Shown: positions 1-8,627 of the stretch, one piece after another | Layout: every line of letters starts with the position of its first letter | Numbering within the stretch: position 1 is the stretch's first letter | NCBI GenBank assembly: GCA_902168085.1 | Contig: CABHOP010000049.1 | Coordinates: forward strand, 1 to 64,000 | Origin: an uncultured Bacteroides sp. | GTDB taxonomy: Bacteria > Bacteroidota > Bacteroidia > Chitinophagales > Chitinophagaceae | Length of the DNA stretch: 64,000 bases | Direction: 5' to 3' | Notes under the pieces: generated by a model | The model's input: the letters and a program-made list of their open reading frames with translations, nothing else | Told to the model about the DNA's origin: nothing | Database searches by the model: none | Program-made: the position numbers and the translations under genes

Positions 1-12
1 AAGACCTTGAGT

Positions 13-2298
13 ATGTATCGCAGTATTTTACAAGTTGCCATTTTAGTATTGTTGAGTGTATGTGCCCAGGCACAAACGCTGCGCTTTACGGTGCTTGAAA
101 AGGAAAGCAGGCAACCCGTAGAGTTGGCGTATGTGAATGTATATGAATTGCCGAATAATGCTATTCAAAATACTGTACAAACAGATGTAAACGGTATTGC
201 CGAAGTGAGTCTTGAAAAGTATCCGTGCAGGGTGGAAATAGCGCTTCAGGGATATGAGAAATACTCTAAAGAATTTCTTGCACCGCCTGTAAATGCAACC
301 CCTACCATTACACTGACGAAAAAATTCAGTTCGTTGGATGAAGTAGTAGTAACGGGCGTGAGCCAGCCTGTAAAATTAAAAAATGCATTGTCATCATATA
401 GGGTGATACCGCGCTCGCTAATACAGGCAAGGGGTGCTGTAGCGCTGGACGAAGCATTGAAAAACCAACTGAATATAAGTGTAGGGCAAGACCCGGTTTT
501 GGGAGGTAATATACAAATGCAAGGTATGGATGGCAACAAGGTTAAGATACTGATAGACGGTATGCCGGTAATAGGTAGGGAAGGCGGTAATATCAATCTT
601 AACCAGATAAACATGAATAATGTAGATAGGGTAGAAATTATTCAAGGGCCGATGAGCGTGGTATATGGTACAGATGCTGTGGGTGGCGTTATTAATGTTA
701 TAACGAGGAAAGAACACAAAAAAATGGGTGCCCGCATCAATACTTATTATGAATCTATCGGCAAATATAACCTTGACGGAACGCTTACTTACCGTTTAGG
801 GAACCGCAATCAGTTTACTTTAGGAGGTGGAAGAAATTATTTTGATGGTGCTGTACATACAGATATACCCATATATTCAGGTAAATATACTTACCAGACG
901 GATCGAAGCTTCTATTTCAAGCCTGTAGAGCAATACATTGGTAATGTAGCGTATACATACACTGCGCCATCACAATTTAAACTAGATTTTGCATCAGATT
1001 TATTGAAAGAGAAAATTACCAATAAAGGCAGTCTTAAGCAATGGAGCCCCTTTGGCGCCAGTGCGATAGATGAATTTTACTACACATCGCGCGCTATTAA
1101 CAGAGTGGGGTTACAGGGTAAAATTGGTAAAACAGGCAACTGGCAAAGCCAAAGCAGTTATGCTCTTTATCATCGCATTCGAACAAAAGTTGTTACTGAT
1201 ATGGTAACAATGGAAATGACACCTACGAAAAGTAAAGGTGACCAGGATACGACCCTTTTTCAAACAGTAACAACAAGGGGCAGTTATAATAATCATTGGA
1301 ATAAGCTAAAATATACTGTAGGATATGATATAAATCTGGACTTTGGGAAAAGCCTGAAAGTAGATAGTGGTTTTGCTAAGCATATGCAGGATTACGCAGT
1401 ATACGGCAGCGCATCTTATACGTTTTTTAAAGATAAACTTACAGTACAGGGCGGGTTGCGTGCCGCGAAAAATACAGTGTATGATGTGCCTTTGATACCA
1501 AGCCTAAACCTGCTATTTGCACCGCTGAACAAATTGCAGCTGCGTGCATCTTATTCAGAAGGTTTCAGGGCTCCGTCTATCAAAGAGTTATACCTGCAAT
1601 TCTACGATGTTAACCATGATATTACCGGTAATAAAGATCTGGCTCCGGAAAAAGGAAGGCATATGCAGTTGTCCGCATCATATCAGGCATATGAGAAACA
1701 GTCTGACTATTTGCAATTTATTGTAACAGGTTTTTACAATGATGTTATTAATGGTATTGTTTTAGTTCCCTTAGTGCCTAACGACCCATTAAGCAACAAG
1801 TATAAATATGACAACCTTTCCCGCCAGTCGAATGTGATAGGTAATGTGCAAATGGATGGTCAATGGAATAATTTCCATTTGCAATTAGGGTATTCGTATC
1901 GTCATACTTTTGAACAGAAAGGACAGTATAACGCATTTAATGCTTCTGAAGGAAATGCTATGCTGCAATATAGCTGGAGCAAGCCAGGTGTAAATTTTAA
2001 TTTCTTCTATAGATTTAGCGGGCCTCAAATAGCATTAATAACAGACGTAGATGGTAGTCCGCTCTACAATGGAGATCAAAAAGCATATGGAATAGCAGAT
2101 GCTTCCATTCAAAAAAAGCTATTAAAAAGTAAATTGCAGATAACAGCAGGCATGAAGAATATATTCAATCTGCAAAGAACTACTGTGTCTGGTATGGTAG
2201 TTGCAAATGGAGCCGGATCTGTACATGGAGGTAGTAGTGGTGGTACCGTGCTTATGCCGCGCAGTTTCTACACCTCTTTAAATCTGAACATAGATTAA
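13..2298 (+). CDS. TonB-dependent outer-membrane receptor
   Basis: Outer-membrane importer driven by TonB/ExbBD; the substrate cannot be told from sequence. The product starts with a signal peptide (about residues 1-21, ending AQAQ), then a carboxypeptidase-regulatory-like beta domain (about 24-105) typical of Bacteroidota receptors. A TonB-box-like DEVVVTG and a plug domain follow (about 107-230, with the ILIDGMPV and RVEIIQGP motifs), then a beta-barrel to the C-terminus, which ends in a strand with aromatic and aliphatic residues. At 761 residues it is of usual length. An in-frame TTG lies two codons upstream, but the ATG at 13 fits the signal peptide better. No SusD partner is adjacent, which argues for a small ligand such as a siderophore, cobalamin or metal rather than a glycan. 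The upstream context is outside the window. Confidence 0.9.
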   Translation: MYRSILQVAILVLLSVCAQAQTLRFTVLEKESRQPVELAYVNVYELPNNAIQNTVQTDVNGIAEVSLEKYPCRVEIALQGYEKYSKEFLAPPVNATPTITLTKKFSSLDEVVVTGVSQPVKLKNALSSYRVIPRSLIQARGAVALDEALKNQLNISVGQDPVLGGNIQMQGMDGNKVKILIDGMPVIGREGGNINLNQINMNNVDRVEIIQGPMSVVYGTDAVGGVINVITRKEHKKMGARINTYYESIGKYNLDGTLTYRLGNRNQFTLGGGRNYFDGAVHTDIPIYSGKYTYQTDRSFYFKPVEQYIGNVAYTYTAPSQFKLDFASDLLKEKITNKGSLKQWSPFGASAIDEFYYTSRAINRVGLQGKIGKTGNWQSQSSYALYHRIRTKVVTDMVTMEMTPTKSKGDQDTTLFQTVTTRGSYNNHWNKLKYTVGYDINLDFGKSLKVDSGFAKHMQDYAVYGSASYTFFKDKLTVQGGLRAAKNTVYDVPLIPSLNLLFAPLNKLQLRASYSEGFRAPSIKELYLQFYDVNHDITGNKDLAPEKGRHMQLSASYQAYEKQSDYLQFIVTGFYNDVINGIVLVPLVPNDPLSNKYKYDNLSRQSNVIGNVQMDGQWNNFHLQLGYSYRHTFEQKGQYNAFNASEGNAMLQYSWSKPGVNFNFFYRFSGPQIALITDVDGSPLYNGDQKAYGIADASIQKKLLKSKLQITAGMKNIFNLQRTTVSGMVVANGAGSVHGGSSGGTVLMPRSFYTSLNLNID

Positions 2299-2341
2299 TA
2301 CTAACTGCTTTTAAAAGTGAAATACCCGACCTTTGCGGGGT

Positions 2342-4126
2342 ATGAAGAACCTTGCCTCGCTGAATAAGTATTTCGTCAAGTATAAATGGCGGTTGCTTTT
2401 AGGCTTATTGTTCGTTTCTATATCCAACCTTTTTGCTGTAGTATCGCCCGTGGTGGTGCGTAATGTGCTGGATAGCGTGCAGCAAAGTGTATCTATATAC
2501 CATTTAATTAGTGATACCAAATTAGCGGGCGACCTGCGTTCGCAGATATTTGACATGGTGCTGTGGAATGGCCTGCTATTGCTGGGGCTGGCGTTGGCAC
2601 GTGGCGTATTCATGTTTTTTATGCGGCAAACCATCATTGTGATGTCGCGCCTGATAGAGTACGACCAGAAGAACGAAATATATAATCACTACCAGCAACT
2701 GCATACCCAGTTTTATAAAACACATTTTACCGGCGACCTGATGAACCGCATAGCCGAAGACGTATCGCGCGTGCGGATGTACACCGGGCCATCACTGATG
2801 TATGCTACCAACCTTATTGTACTAACGGCAATGTGTGTATGGGGTATGATACGTGTGAACCCTATGCTGACGCTTTATGTGGTAGCACCGCTGCCATTGC
2901 TGGCTATTGCCATTTACCTCGTCAATAGTATCATCTTCAGGAAAAGTGAAAAGATACAGGCACAACTGAGTGCCTTGACAACTACTGCTCAGGAATCTTA
3001 TTCAGGTATACGTGTTATCAAATCATTTGTGCAGGAACGGAATATGCTGCGCTTCTTCAATAATACATCTGAAGACTATCGCAAAAGTGCGGTGAACCTG
3101 TCGCTGACAGAGGCATTTTACTTTCCGGCGATGAACTTATTTATAGGCCTGAGTATGCTGAGCACGGTGTTGATAGGCGGCTACCTGGCTATAAAAGGTG
3201 AAATAACAGCAGGCAATATTGCAGAGTTCGTTATTTACATCAACCTGCTGATGTTCCCCATATCCAGCATCGGTTGGGTAGCATCTATGATGCAGCGTGC
3301 TGGGGCTTCACAAAAGCGCATAGACGAATTTCTGCATACAGAAACGGCTATACACAATAAACCGGATGCCATATCGAAAACCATAAGGGGTGAGATACGA
3401 TTTAATAATGTAAGCTTTACGTATCCGCATACAGGTATAGAAGCACTGAAAAACTTTGACCTGCATATAAAGGCAGGTGAGCGAATAGCCATAATAGGTA
3501 AAACAGGATCGGGCAAATCGACCCTGGCACATATGCTGCTGCGTATGTATGATGTGACCACCGGTAGTGTGCAGATAGATGGACTGGATGTGAGCGATTA
3601 TAACCTGCACAACCTGCGTTCGCAAATAGCGTATGCACCACAGGAATCGTACCTGTTTTCGGATACGGTGTACAATAATATAAAATTTGGCAGGAGCGAG
3701 GCGAAGGAAACAGAAGTGAAAGAAGCAGCAAGACTTGCCGACCTGCAGAAAGATATTGATATGCTGGCACAAGGATATGAAACCGTAGTAGGTGAACGGG
3801 GCGTTATGCTTTCGGGCGGGCAAAAACAGCGTATGGTGCTGGCCAGAGCATTGCTGAAGAATAGCCCGATACTGTTGCTGGATGAATCTTTATCGGCAGT
3901 AGATACACAAACAGAAAAAACCATATTGGGCAATCTGAACAGTGCGTTAAAAGAAACCACCACAATTGTTATTACCCATCGCATATTTACCAGCTGGAAC
4001 TTTGATAAGATACTGGTATTAGATAACGGGCAGATAGCAGAGCAGGGAACACATGAAGAACTGATGGCTGCTAATGGAAGATATGCTGCACTATACCGCC
4101 ACCAGGTGACAGATAATGAAAAATAA
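2342..4126 (+). CDS. ABC exporter half-transporter (MsbA-like, permease-ATPase fusion)
   Basis: A 594-residue half-transporter expected to act as a homodimer in the inner membrane. The N-terminal half (about 15-310) holds six hydrophobic helices; the C-terminal nucleotide-binding domain has Walker A GKTGSGKS (about 387), the signature LSGGQ (about 489), Walker B ILLLDE (about 510) and the switch histidine in THR (about 544). The family exports lipids, peptides or drugs; the substrate is unknown. The TTG nine bases upstream (2333) overlaps the promoter-like CCTTTGC and is probably not a start, so I place the start at ATG 2342. The stop codon lies inside a hairpin shared with the convergent obg gene. 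Confidence 0.88.
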   Translation: MKNLASLNKYFVKYKWRLLLGLLFVSISNLFAVVSPVVVRNVLDSVQQSVSIYHLISDTKLAGDLRSQIFDMVLWNGLLLLGLALARGVFMFFMRQTIIVMSRLIEYDQKNEIYNHYQQLHTQFYKTHFTGDLMNRIAEDVSRVRMYTGPSLMYATNLIVLTAMCVWGMIRVNPMLTLYVVAPLPLLAIAIYLVNSIIFRKSEKIQAQLSALTTTAQESYSGIRVIKSFVQERNMLRFFNNTSEDYRKSAVNLSLTEAFYFPAMNLFIGLSMLSTVLIGGYLAIKGEITAGNIAEFVIYINLLMFPISSIGWVASMMQRAGASQKRIDEFLHTETAIHNKPDAISKTIRGEIRFNNVSFTYPHTGIEALKNFDLHIKAGERIAIIGKTGSGKSTLAHMLLRMYDVTTGSVQIDGLDVSDYNLHNLRSQIAYAPQESYLFSDTVYNNIKFGRSEAKETEVKEAARLADLQKDIDMLAQGYETVVGERGVMLSGGQKQRMVLARALLKNSPILLLDESLSAVDTQTEKTILGNLNSALKETTTIVITHRIFTSWNFDKILVLDNGQIAEQGTHEELMAANGRYAALYRHQVTDNEK

Positions 4127-4150
4127 AAGAGGCCAATCGGCCTCTTTTAT
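4123..4150. terminator. Bidirectional terminator between ABC exporter and obg
   Basis: Perfect 12-bp stem (ATAAAAGAGGCC with GGCCTCTTTTAT) and a 4-base loop, A-rich on one side and T-rich on the other, so it can end both convergent transcripts. The left arm contains the stop codon of the exporter gene. Confidence 0.85.
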
Positions 4151-4151
4151 T

Positions 4152-5156
4152 TTATGCTTGCACATCGGTATTTAATGTTTCCCACAAAAGATCTTTTAAT
4201 TCTTGTATGCCCTGATTGGCAACAGCGGAAATATAAATGTGTGGTATTTCTTTGGGCAGTGTTTCTGATATGGCTGCTTTCAGTTCATCATCCAGCATAT
4301 CACTTTTGCTGATGGCAATGATCATTTGTTTGTGCAGCAATTCGGGGTTGTATTGTTCCAGCTCATCGTACAATACTTCAAATTCGCGCGCATGATCATC
4401 GCTATCGGCAGGTATCAGGAAAAGCAATACAGAGTTGCGCTCTATGTGCCTGAGGAAACGATGACCCAAGCCTTTGCCTTCTGCAGCGCCTTCGATGATA
4501 CCCGGAAGGTCGGCCATACTGAAAGAACGGTTATCGCGGTATTGCACCATACCCAACTGGGGAACCAGCGTAGTAAAGGCGTAGTTGGCTATCTTAGGTT
4601 TGGCAGCGCTTACTACAGACAGCAGCGTAGACTTACCTGCATTGGGGAAACCCACCAGCCCAACATCGGCCAGTATTTTCAACTCCAGGTATTTCCACCC
4701 TTCCGAACCCATTTCGCCCGGCTGTGCATATTCAGGTGCCTGATTGGTAGCGGTTGCAAAGTTGCTATTGCCAAGACCTCCACGTCCACCACGCATCCAT
4801 ATCACTTCCTGCCCATCTTCCAGTATTTCTACTTCTGTTTCACCGGTTTCTTCATCTTTGGCTATAGTGCCCAGCGGCACTTCTATAATAATATCCTGCC
4901 CGTTCTTGCCGGTGCAGTTGTCTTTACTACCTTTCTCTCCATCTTCTGCCAGTACGTTTTTATAGTAACGCAAGTGCAGCAATGTCCACAACTGGGCATT
5001 GCCTCTCAGTATAATGTGGCCACCGCGGCCGCCATCACCACCATCGGGCCCTGCCTGAGGATTGAATTTAGTACGGGCGAAATGACTACTACCTGCCCCT
5101 CCTTTACCGGAGCGGGCGAAAATGCGTATGTAGTCAACAAAGTTTCCTTTCTCCAC
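4152..5156 (-). CDS. obg: GTPase Obg/CgtA
   Basis: Essential ribosome-associated GTPase that acts late in 50S assembly and links it to stress signalling. It has the glycine-rich Obg fold (about 1-158, with [11 protein letters not shown]), then the G domain with P-loop [10 protein letters not shown]3 [16 protein letters not shown] and a G4 variant SKSD. At 334 residues it lacks the C-terminal OCT domain, as is common in Bacteroidota. The start is GTG, overlapping the adk stop by one base (TAGTG), so the two genes are translationally coupled. An antisense open frame runs over most of the gene but has no family features. Confidence 0.95.
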   Translation of the reverse strand: MEKGNFVDYIRIFARSGKGGAGSSHFARTKFNPQAGPDGGDGGRGGHIILRGNAQLWTLLHLRYYKNVLAEDGEKGSKDNCTGKNGQDIIIEVPLGTIAKDEETGETEVEILEDGQEVIWMRGGRGGLGNSNFATATNQAPEYAQPGEMGSEGWKYLELKILADVGLVGFPNAGKSTLLSVVSAAKPKIANYAFTTLVPQLGMVQYRDNRSFSMADLPGIIEGAAEGKGLGHRFLRHIERNSVLLFLIPADSDDHAREFEVLYDELEQYNPELLHKQMIIAISKSDMLDDELKAAISETLPKEIPHIYISAVANQGIQELKDLLWETLNTDVQA

Positions 5157-5737
5157 TATGCGGGTAACAAATATTTATCTATCTCTTTAGAGAGCAGTTT
5201 GAAAGTTTCTTCTATGGTGTCATCACCTTTCAGGCGTTCCAGCTTACCAAATGCATGGTAATGGCCTGCCACAGGTTCGGTCTTGGCATGATATTCTTTG
5301 ATGCGCTTAACGATCACCTCTTCGTTGTCATCGCTGCGGCCGGATGTTTCTCCGCGGCCTATCAGTCGTTTTTTCAATTCCTCTTCAGGAACTTCCAGTG
5401 CCAGTACCAGGTCTATTTGCGTATTCTTAAACTCAAGCAGTTTATCGAGTGCCTCGGCCTGTGCTTTAGTGCGCGGAAAACCATCGAAGATAAAACCACG
5501 TGCATCCGGTGTTTCGTCTATCTTAGAACTGATCATGCCGATAACCACTTCATCTGGCACCAGCAAGCCCTGGTCCATATATTTTTTGGCTTCCACACCC
5601 AATGGTGTTTGCCTGCTTACTTCATCACGCAGCAGGTCGCCGGTAGATATATGTTGTAATTGATACGTTGTAGTAATGTTGGCAGATTGTGTGCCCTTAC
5701 CACTACCCGGAGGGCCGAACAATATAAGATTGAACAT
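5156..5737 (-). CDS. adk: Adenylate kinase
   Basis: Interconverts ATP+AMP and 2 ADP in the cytoplasm. The P-loop GPPGSGKGT is at the N-terminus; the NMP-binding segment (STGDLLRDE) and the DGFPRT motif are present. The lid (about 120-140) is the short form without zinc cysteines, and the 193-residue length matches short bacterial Adk. First gene of an adk-obg operon, with a promoter-like box 26 bases upstream of the ATG. Confidence 0.96.
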   Translation of the reverse strand: MFNLILFGPPGSGKGTQSANITTTYQLQHISTGDLLRDEVSRQTPLGVEAKKYMDQGLLVPDEVVIGMISSKIDETPDARGFIFDGFPRTKAQAEALDKLLEFKNTQIDLVLALEVPEEELKKRLIGRGETSGRSDDNEEVIVKRIKEYHAKTEPVAGHYHAFGKLERLKGDDTIEETFKLLSKEIDKYLLPA

Positions 5738-5762
5738 AATTTGTAATAATGTTATAACGTCA

Positions 5763-5770
5763 CAAAAATA
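5763..5770 (-). promoter_or_regulatory. Putative adk-obg promoter, -7 box
   Basis: The minus strand reads TATTTTTG, an exact match to the Bacteroidota -7 consensus TAnnTTTG, about 26 bases upstream of the adk ATG. I see no clear TTG -33 box at the expected spacing, so this is a half-supported call. Confidence 0.45.
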
Positions 5771-5870
5771 AGTATCCCTTTCAATAAGCAGTGGAAAACT
5801 ATACTATAATAGCAAAATAAGCTGTGTATACAGGTTATATTTCTCTTAAAACCGCTGTTACGATACAAAA

Positions 5871-6455
5871 TCAGCGTGCCAGCAGCAGCTTTTTGATGTC
5901 GCTGCCTACTTCTTTATACTGCCCTGCTTCCATTCCATCTATGGTTTGCATACCTATGCTATAGCGTACTAACCTTAAAGTAGGGAAGCCAACGGCTGCC
6001 GTCATTTTTCTTACTTGCCTGTTCTTGCCTTCTGTAAGTGTTAGCGATAACCATGAGGTAGGTATATTTTTACGATAACGTATGGGCGGGTTTCTTTCAG
6101 GTAAAACGGGTTCATCTATCTTTTCAGCAATGGCAGGTTTGGTGTTATACAGTTTGCCATTTACATTGATGGTAACACCATTACTGAGTTGTGCGATCGC
6201 TTCGTTCGTTATATCACCATCTACCTGCACATAGTATGTGCGCTTGTGTGCAAACTTAGGTTCCAGTAATTGATGCGTTAATGCTTTATCGTTGGTAAGC
6301 AATAGTAAACCTTCGCTATCATAATCGAGCCTGCCAACAGGATAAATATCTTTTGATAAAGACGATAAATAGTGGGCAAGTGTTTTTTTATCACCTTCGG
6401 CAGAGAACTGTGATAACACTTCATAAGGCTTATAAAATATGTAGTAACGTAACAT
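5871..6455 (-). CDS. rluE: 23S rRNA pseudouridine synthase, RluE type
   Basis: Member of the RsuA/RluB/E/F family that isomerises uridine in rRNA. The catalytic motif GRLDYDSEGLLLLTND is clear, with the catalytic Asp at about residue 45 from the chosen start; the closing KNRQVRKM motif is typical. No N-terminal S4 domain is present, as in RluE. The frame opens 12 codons earlier, but family alignment favours ATG 6455 (MLRYYIFYKPYEV). It stands alone on this strand behind a strong terminator. The exact target uridine is inferred from the subfamily only. Confidence 0.85.
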   Translation of the reverse strand: MLRYYIFYKPYEVLSQFSAEGDKKTLAHYLSSLSKDIYPVGRLDYDSEGLLLLTNDKALTHQLLEPKFAHKRTYYVQVDGDITNEAIAQLSNGVTINVNGKLYNTKPAIAEKIDEPVLPERNPPIRYRKNIPTSWLSLTLTEGKNRQVRKMTAAVGFPTLRLVRYSIGMQTIDGMEAGQYKEVGSDIKKLLLAR

Positions 6456-6511
6456 TGCTTTTATATGAAGCTCTGAAAGCTGCTGTGGCAAAGACTTTCA
6501 AAGGCATACAT

Positions 6512-6546
6512 AAAAAAGCCCGGCAGGTGTTGTGGACCTCCGGGCT
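6512..6546 (-). terminator. Rho-independent terminator upstream of rluE
   Basis: On the minus strand a stem (AGCCCGG with CCGGGCT, inner AGGT/ACCT) is followed by TTTTTT. It lies about 180 bases downstream of batC and about 60 bases before the rluE start. A second 7-bp hairpin (TAAGGAT/ATCCTTA) sits directly upstream of it, so it may instead end a short leader or small RNA. Confidence 0.8.
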
Positions 6547-6726
6547 CTATAAGGATGGGTTAGTAAGTACAATCCTTACACAATATTAAAAAGAATTTTT
6601 ACGACTAAAAAAAATTATTGCAATTTTTTTTGAAGTTTTTTACGCGCTGTTGAAAAGATGTTGACAACCTAAAGATGAGCAGAGCAAACATAGCATGTTA
6701 TAAATGCATAGCCATGGTATGATATG

Positions 6727-7458
6727 CTACCAATCTTTCTCCACTTTTACAGGAGTGCCTTTTGCTTTCTTATGCTTGTCCTGCAGCTTCTTCTCTTCTT
6801 GCTGCAATGCATTCAACAATTGTTCTGCCTGTTTTTCAGTAAGCTTGCTAGGTTGTGATTGCGGTTTTTGCTGGTCGTCTTTTTTATCCTTGTTGTCTTT
6901 ATTCTCTTCGTTTGGTTTGCCGTTATCGTCCTGCTTATCCTTCTTATCTTTCCCGTCTTTATCTTCTTTGTTCTTGTCTTTGTCTTTGTTTTTATCTTTC
7001 TTATTCTTGTCTTTACCACCGCCGCCATTCTTCTTCAGCATTTGCTGCGCAAAGCTCAGGTTATACTTGGCATCGGCATCCTGCGGATTATTACGAAGTG
7101 CTTTCTTATAGGCATCTATAGCTTCTTCCCACTTCTGTTCTGCCATGTAGGTATTGCCTATATTGTAATCGGCTGCCGCCTTACCATTCTTATCTTGTTC
7201 CAGGCGGGCAGAATTGCTGAGCACTTTGCGGGCAGCATCGTATTGCTTTTGCTGCAGCAGTGCATTACCCAAGTTGAACATACCCGGTATGTTTGTAGAA
7301 TCTTTAGATAGTGCTTTCAGGTAATTATCTGATGCCTGCTTGTACTGTTTTTGCTCATACAGCTTATTGCCTTCTGCTACCAGTTTCCTGGTTTGCGAAA
7401 AGGCTACCTGCGTCATCAGCATGCATACCAATATGTATATGACCCTTATCTTCTTCAT
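6727..7458 (-). CDS. batC: TPR protein BatC-like
   Basis: Secreted or periplasmic tetratricopeptide protein of the Bacteroides aerotolerance (Bat) family. Signal peptide (about 1-21), then about three TPR units (about 25-135) for protein contacts, then a very hydrophilic Lys/Asp/Glu-rich stretch (about 140-205) and a short Gln/Glu/Lys-rich tail. The charged stretch is low-complexity DNA. The start overlaps batB by four bases (ATGA), so the genes are co-translated. The molecular role of Bat proteins is not settled; they are linked to stress survival and envelope integrity. The homologue call rests on TPR architecture plus the batB neighbour. Confidence 0.75.
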   Translation of the reverse strand: MKKIRVIYILVCMLMTQVAFSQTRKLVAEGNKLYEQKQYKQASDNYLKALSKDSTNIPGMFNLGNALLQQKQYDAARKVLSNSARLEQDKNGKAAADYNIGNTYMAEQKWEEAIDAYKKALRNNPQDADAKYNLSFAQQMLKKNGGGGKDKNKKDKNKDKDKNKEDKDGKDKKDKQDDNGKPNEENKDNKDKKDDQQKPQSQPSKLTEKQAEQLLNALQQEEKKLQDKHKKAKGTPVKVEKDW

Positions 7459-8465
7459 GATGTCTTCGTATTCATTTTCATATTAGCACCACGTAGCAAC
7501 CATTCTACTACCAGCAGCACAAAACCTGCCAGCAGGAAATATTGGAAGTAACTTTTATAGTCGGTAAACAATACGGCGCCAAGATTCTTCTGCTCCATAC
7601 CATCTATTTCATCTACCAGTTTATTGGCGGCATCATCTGTATTGCGTAGCAATGTATAGCTACCCCTGCCTGCAGCGGCAATATTGCGCAGTTCTTCTTC
7701 ATTCAGCTTGCTCACTACCGGGTTGCCATTCTCATCCATCTTTACACTTTTAGTTTCAGGGTCTACCAGCGTAGCACCTTGCGGCGAACCGATACCTACC
7801 GTATGTATGATAACACCTGCATCGGCAGCAGCCTTTGCTTGTTCCAGTGCTTTCTCATCGTGGTCTTCACCATCAGATATGACGATGAGCGACTTGTATT
7901 TACGTTCTTTCTGAGAGAAGGACTGCATGGAAAGATCGATAGCCTCACTAATGACCGTACCCTGCGTAGGCACTACAGATGGCGTTACATTCTGCAACAT
8001 CATCTTCATGGCACTATAGTCAACCGTAAGCGGCACCTGCAGGTAAGCACGGCCGGCAAATACCACCAGTGCTACGCGGTCGTTCTGCATCTTATCCATC
8101 ATACGCATTACCAGTTGCTTGGCACGCGTAAGCCTGTCTGGCTGAATATCCTGCGCCAGCATACTTTTGCTTACATCCAATGCTACAATCACATCCACAC
8201 CTTTGCGCTGTACATTTTCTGTTTTAGCGCCCATCTGTAAATTGGCCCAGCCGATAATGATAACTGCCAGTGCAACAGCAGCCAATATAAATTTGAGTGT
8301 GGTGCGGCCCGGTATCCAACCCAGCAACTGGGTATTGATGAGCCTTTCATCGCCCAGCTTCTTCAGCTTATTGCGACGCCAGTAGAGCATGGCTATAAAT
8401 AAAACCACCAGCACCGGCAAAATGCCGAGGGCCAGTAAATGCGATATATGTTGAAACCGTAGCAT
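7455..8465 (-). CDS. batB: VWA-domain membrane protein BatB
   Basis: Membrane-anchored von Willebrand factor A protein. Hydrophobic helices at about 8-28 and 58-77, a VWA domain (about 88-290) with an intact metal-ion site DVSKS and later SDGED, and a C-terminal helix (about 303-325). This N-TM2-VWA-TM layout and length (336) are those of BatA/BatB. The gene is first of a two-gene unit with batC. The moxR, DUF58, batA, batD and batE genes that usually flank it are not here, so the operon is split or reduced. A good -7 box lies 17 bases upstream. Confidence 0.85.
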   Translation of the reverse strand: MLRFQHISHLLALGILPVLVVLFIAMLYWRRNKLKKLGDERLINTQLLGWIPGRTTLKFILAAVALAVIIIGWANLQMGAKTENVQRKGVDVIVALDVSKSMLAQDIQPDRLTRAKQLVMRMMDKMQNDRVALVVFAGRAYLQVPLTVDYSAMKMMLQNVTPSVVPTQGTVISEAIDLSMQSFSQKERKYKSLIVISDGEDHDEKALEQAKAAADAGVIIHTVGIGSPQGATLVDPETKSVKMDENGNPVVSKLNEEELRNIAAAGRGSYTLLRNTDDAANKLVDEIDGMEQKNLGAVLFTDYKSYFQYFLLAGFVLLVVEWLLRGANMKMNTKTS

Positions 8466-8481
8466 GAAATATGTGCAAACG

Positions 8482-8489
8482 CAAATTTA
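8482..8489 (-). promoter_or_regulatory. Putative batB promoter, -7 box
   Basis: Minus strand TAAATTTG, an exact TAnnTTTG match, placing the transcript start about ten bases before the batB ATG. The -33 element is weak (CTTT). Confidence 0.5.
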
Positions 8490-8614
8490 ATCGGCGTGTA
8501 CTATTAATAAAGATATGCGTAGTGTTTTTAATTTTCTTTAACAGAGATTAGCGTTGTTTGTAATGTAAGCAGATGCGCCTACAAAATCCCATAAAGTGAA
8601 AGGGACAAATAAAT

Positions 8615-8622
8615 TAGCTTTG
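8615..8622 (+). promoter_or_regulatory. Putative pcrA promoter, -7 box
   Basis: TAGCTTTG is an exact TAnnTTTG match ending only five bases before the ATG at 8628. Transcription would begin at or very near the start codon, implying a leaderless or nearly leaderless mRNA. Confidence 0.5.
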
Positions 8623-8627
8623 CATCC

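Noticed and set aside
4326-5261. 311-codon plus-strand frame opposite obg
   Set aside because: It is antisense to a clearly conserved obg and the 3' end of adk, and shows no domain or signal; it is a shadow of biased codon use.
6870-7015. Tandem DNA repeat within batC
   Set aside because: Low-complexity AAG/GAC codon runs encode a charged linker; no fixed repeat unit is kept.
6704-7311. Several Phe/Leu/Ser/Cys-rich plus-strand frames
   Set aside because: They are the complement of the Lys/Asp-rich low-complexity part of batC; hydrophobicity is an artefact.
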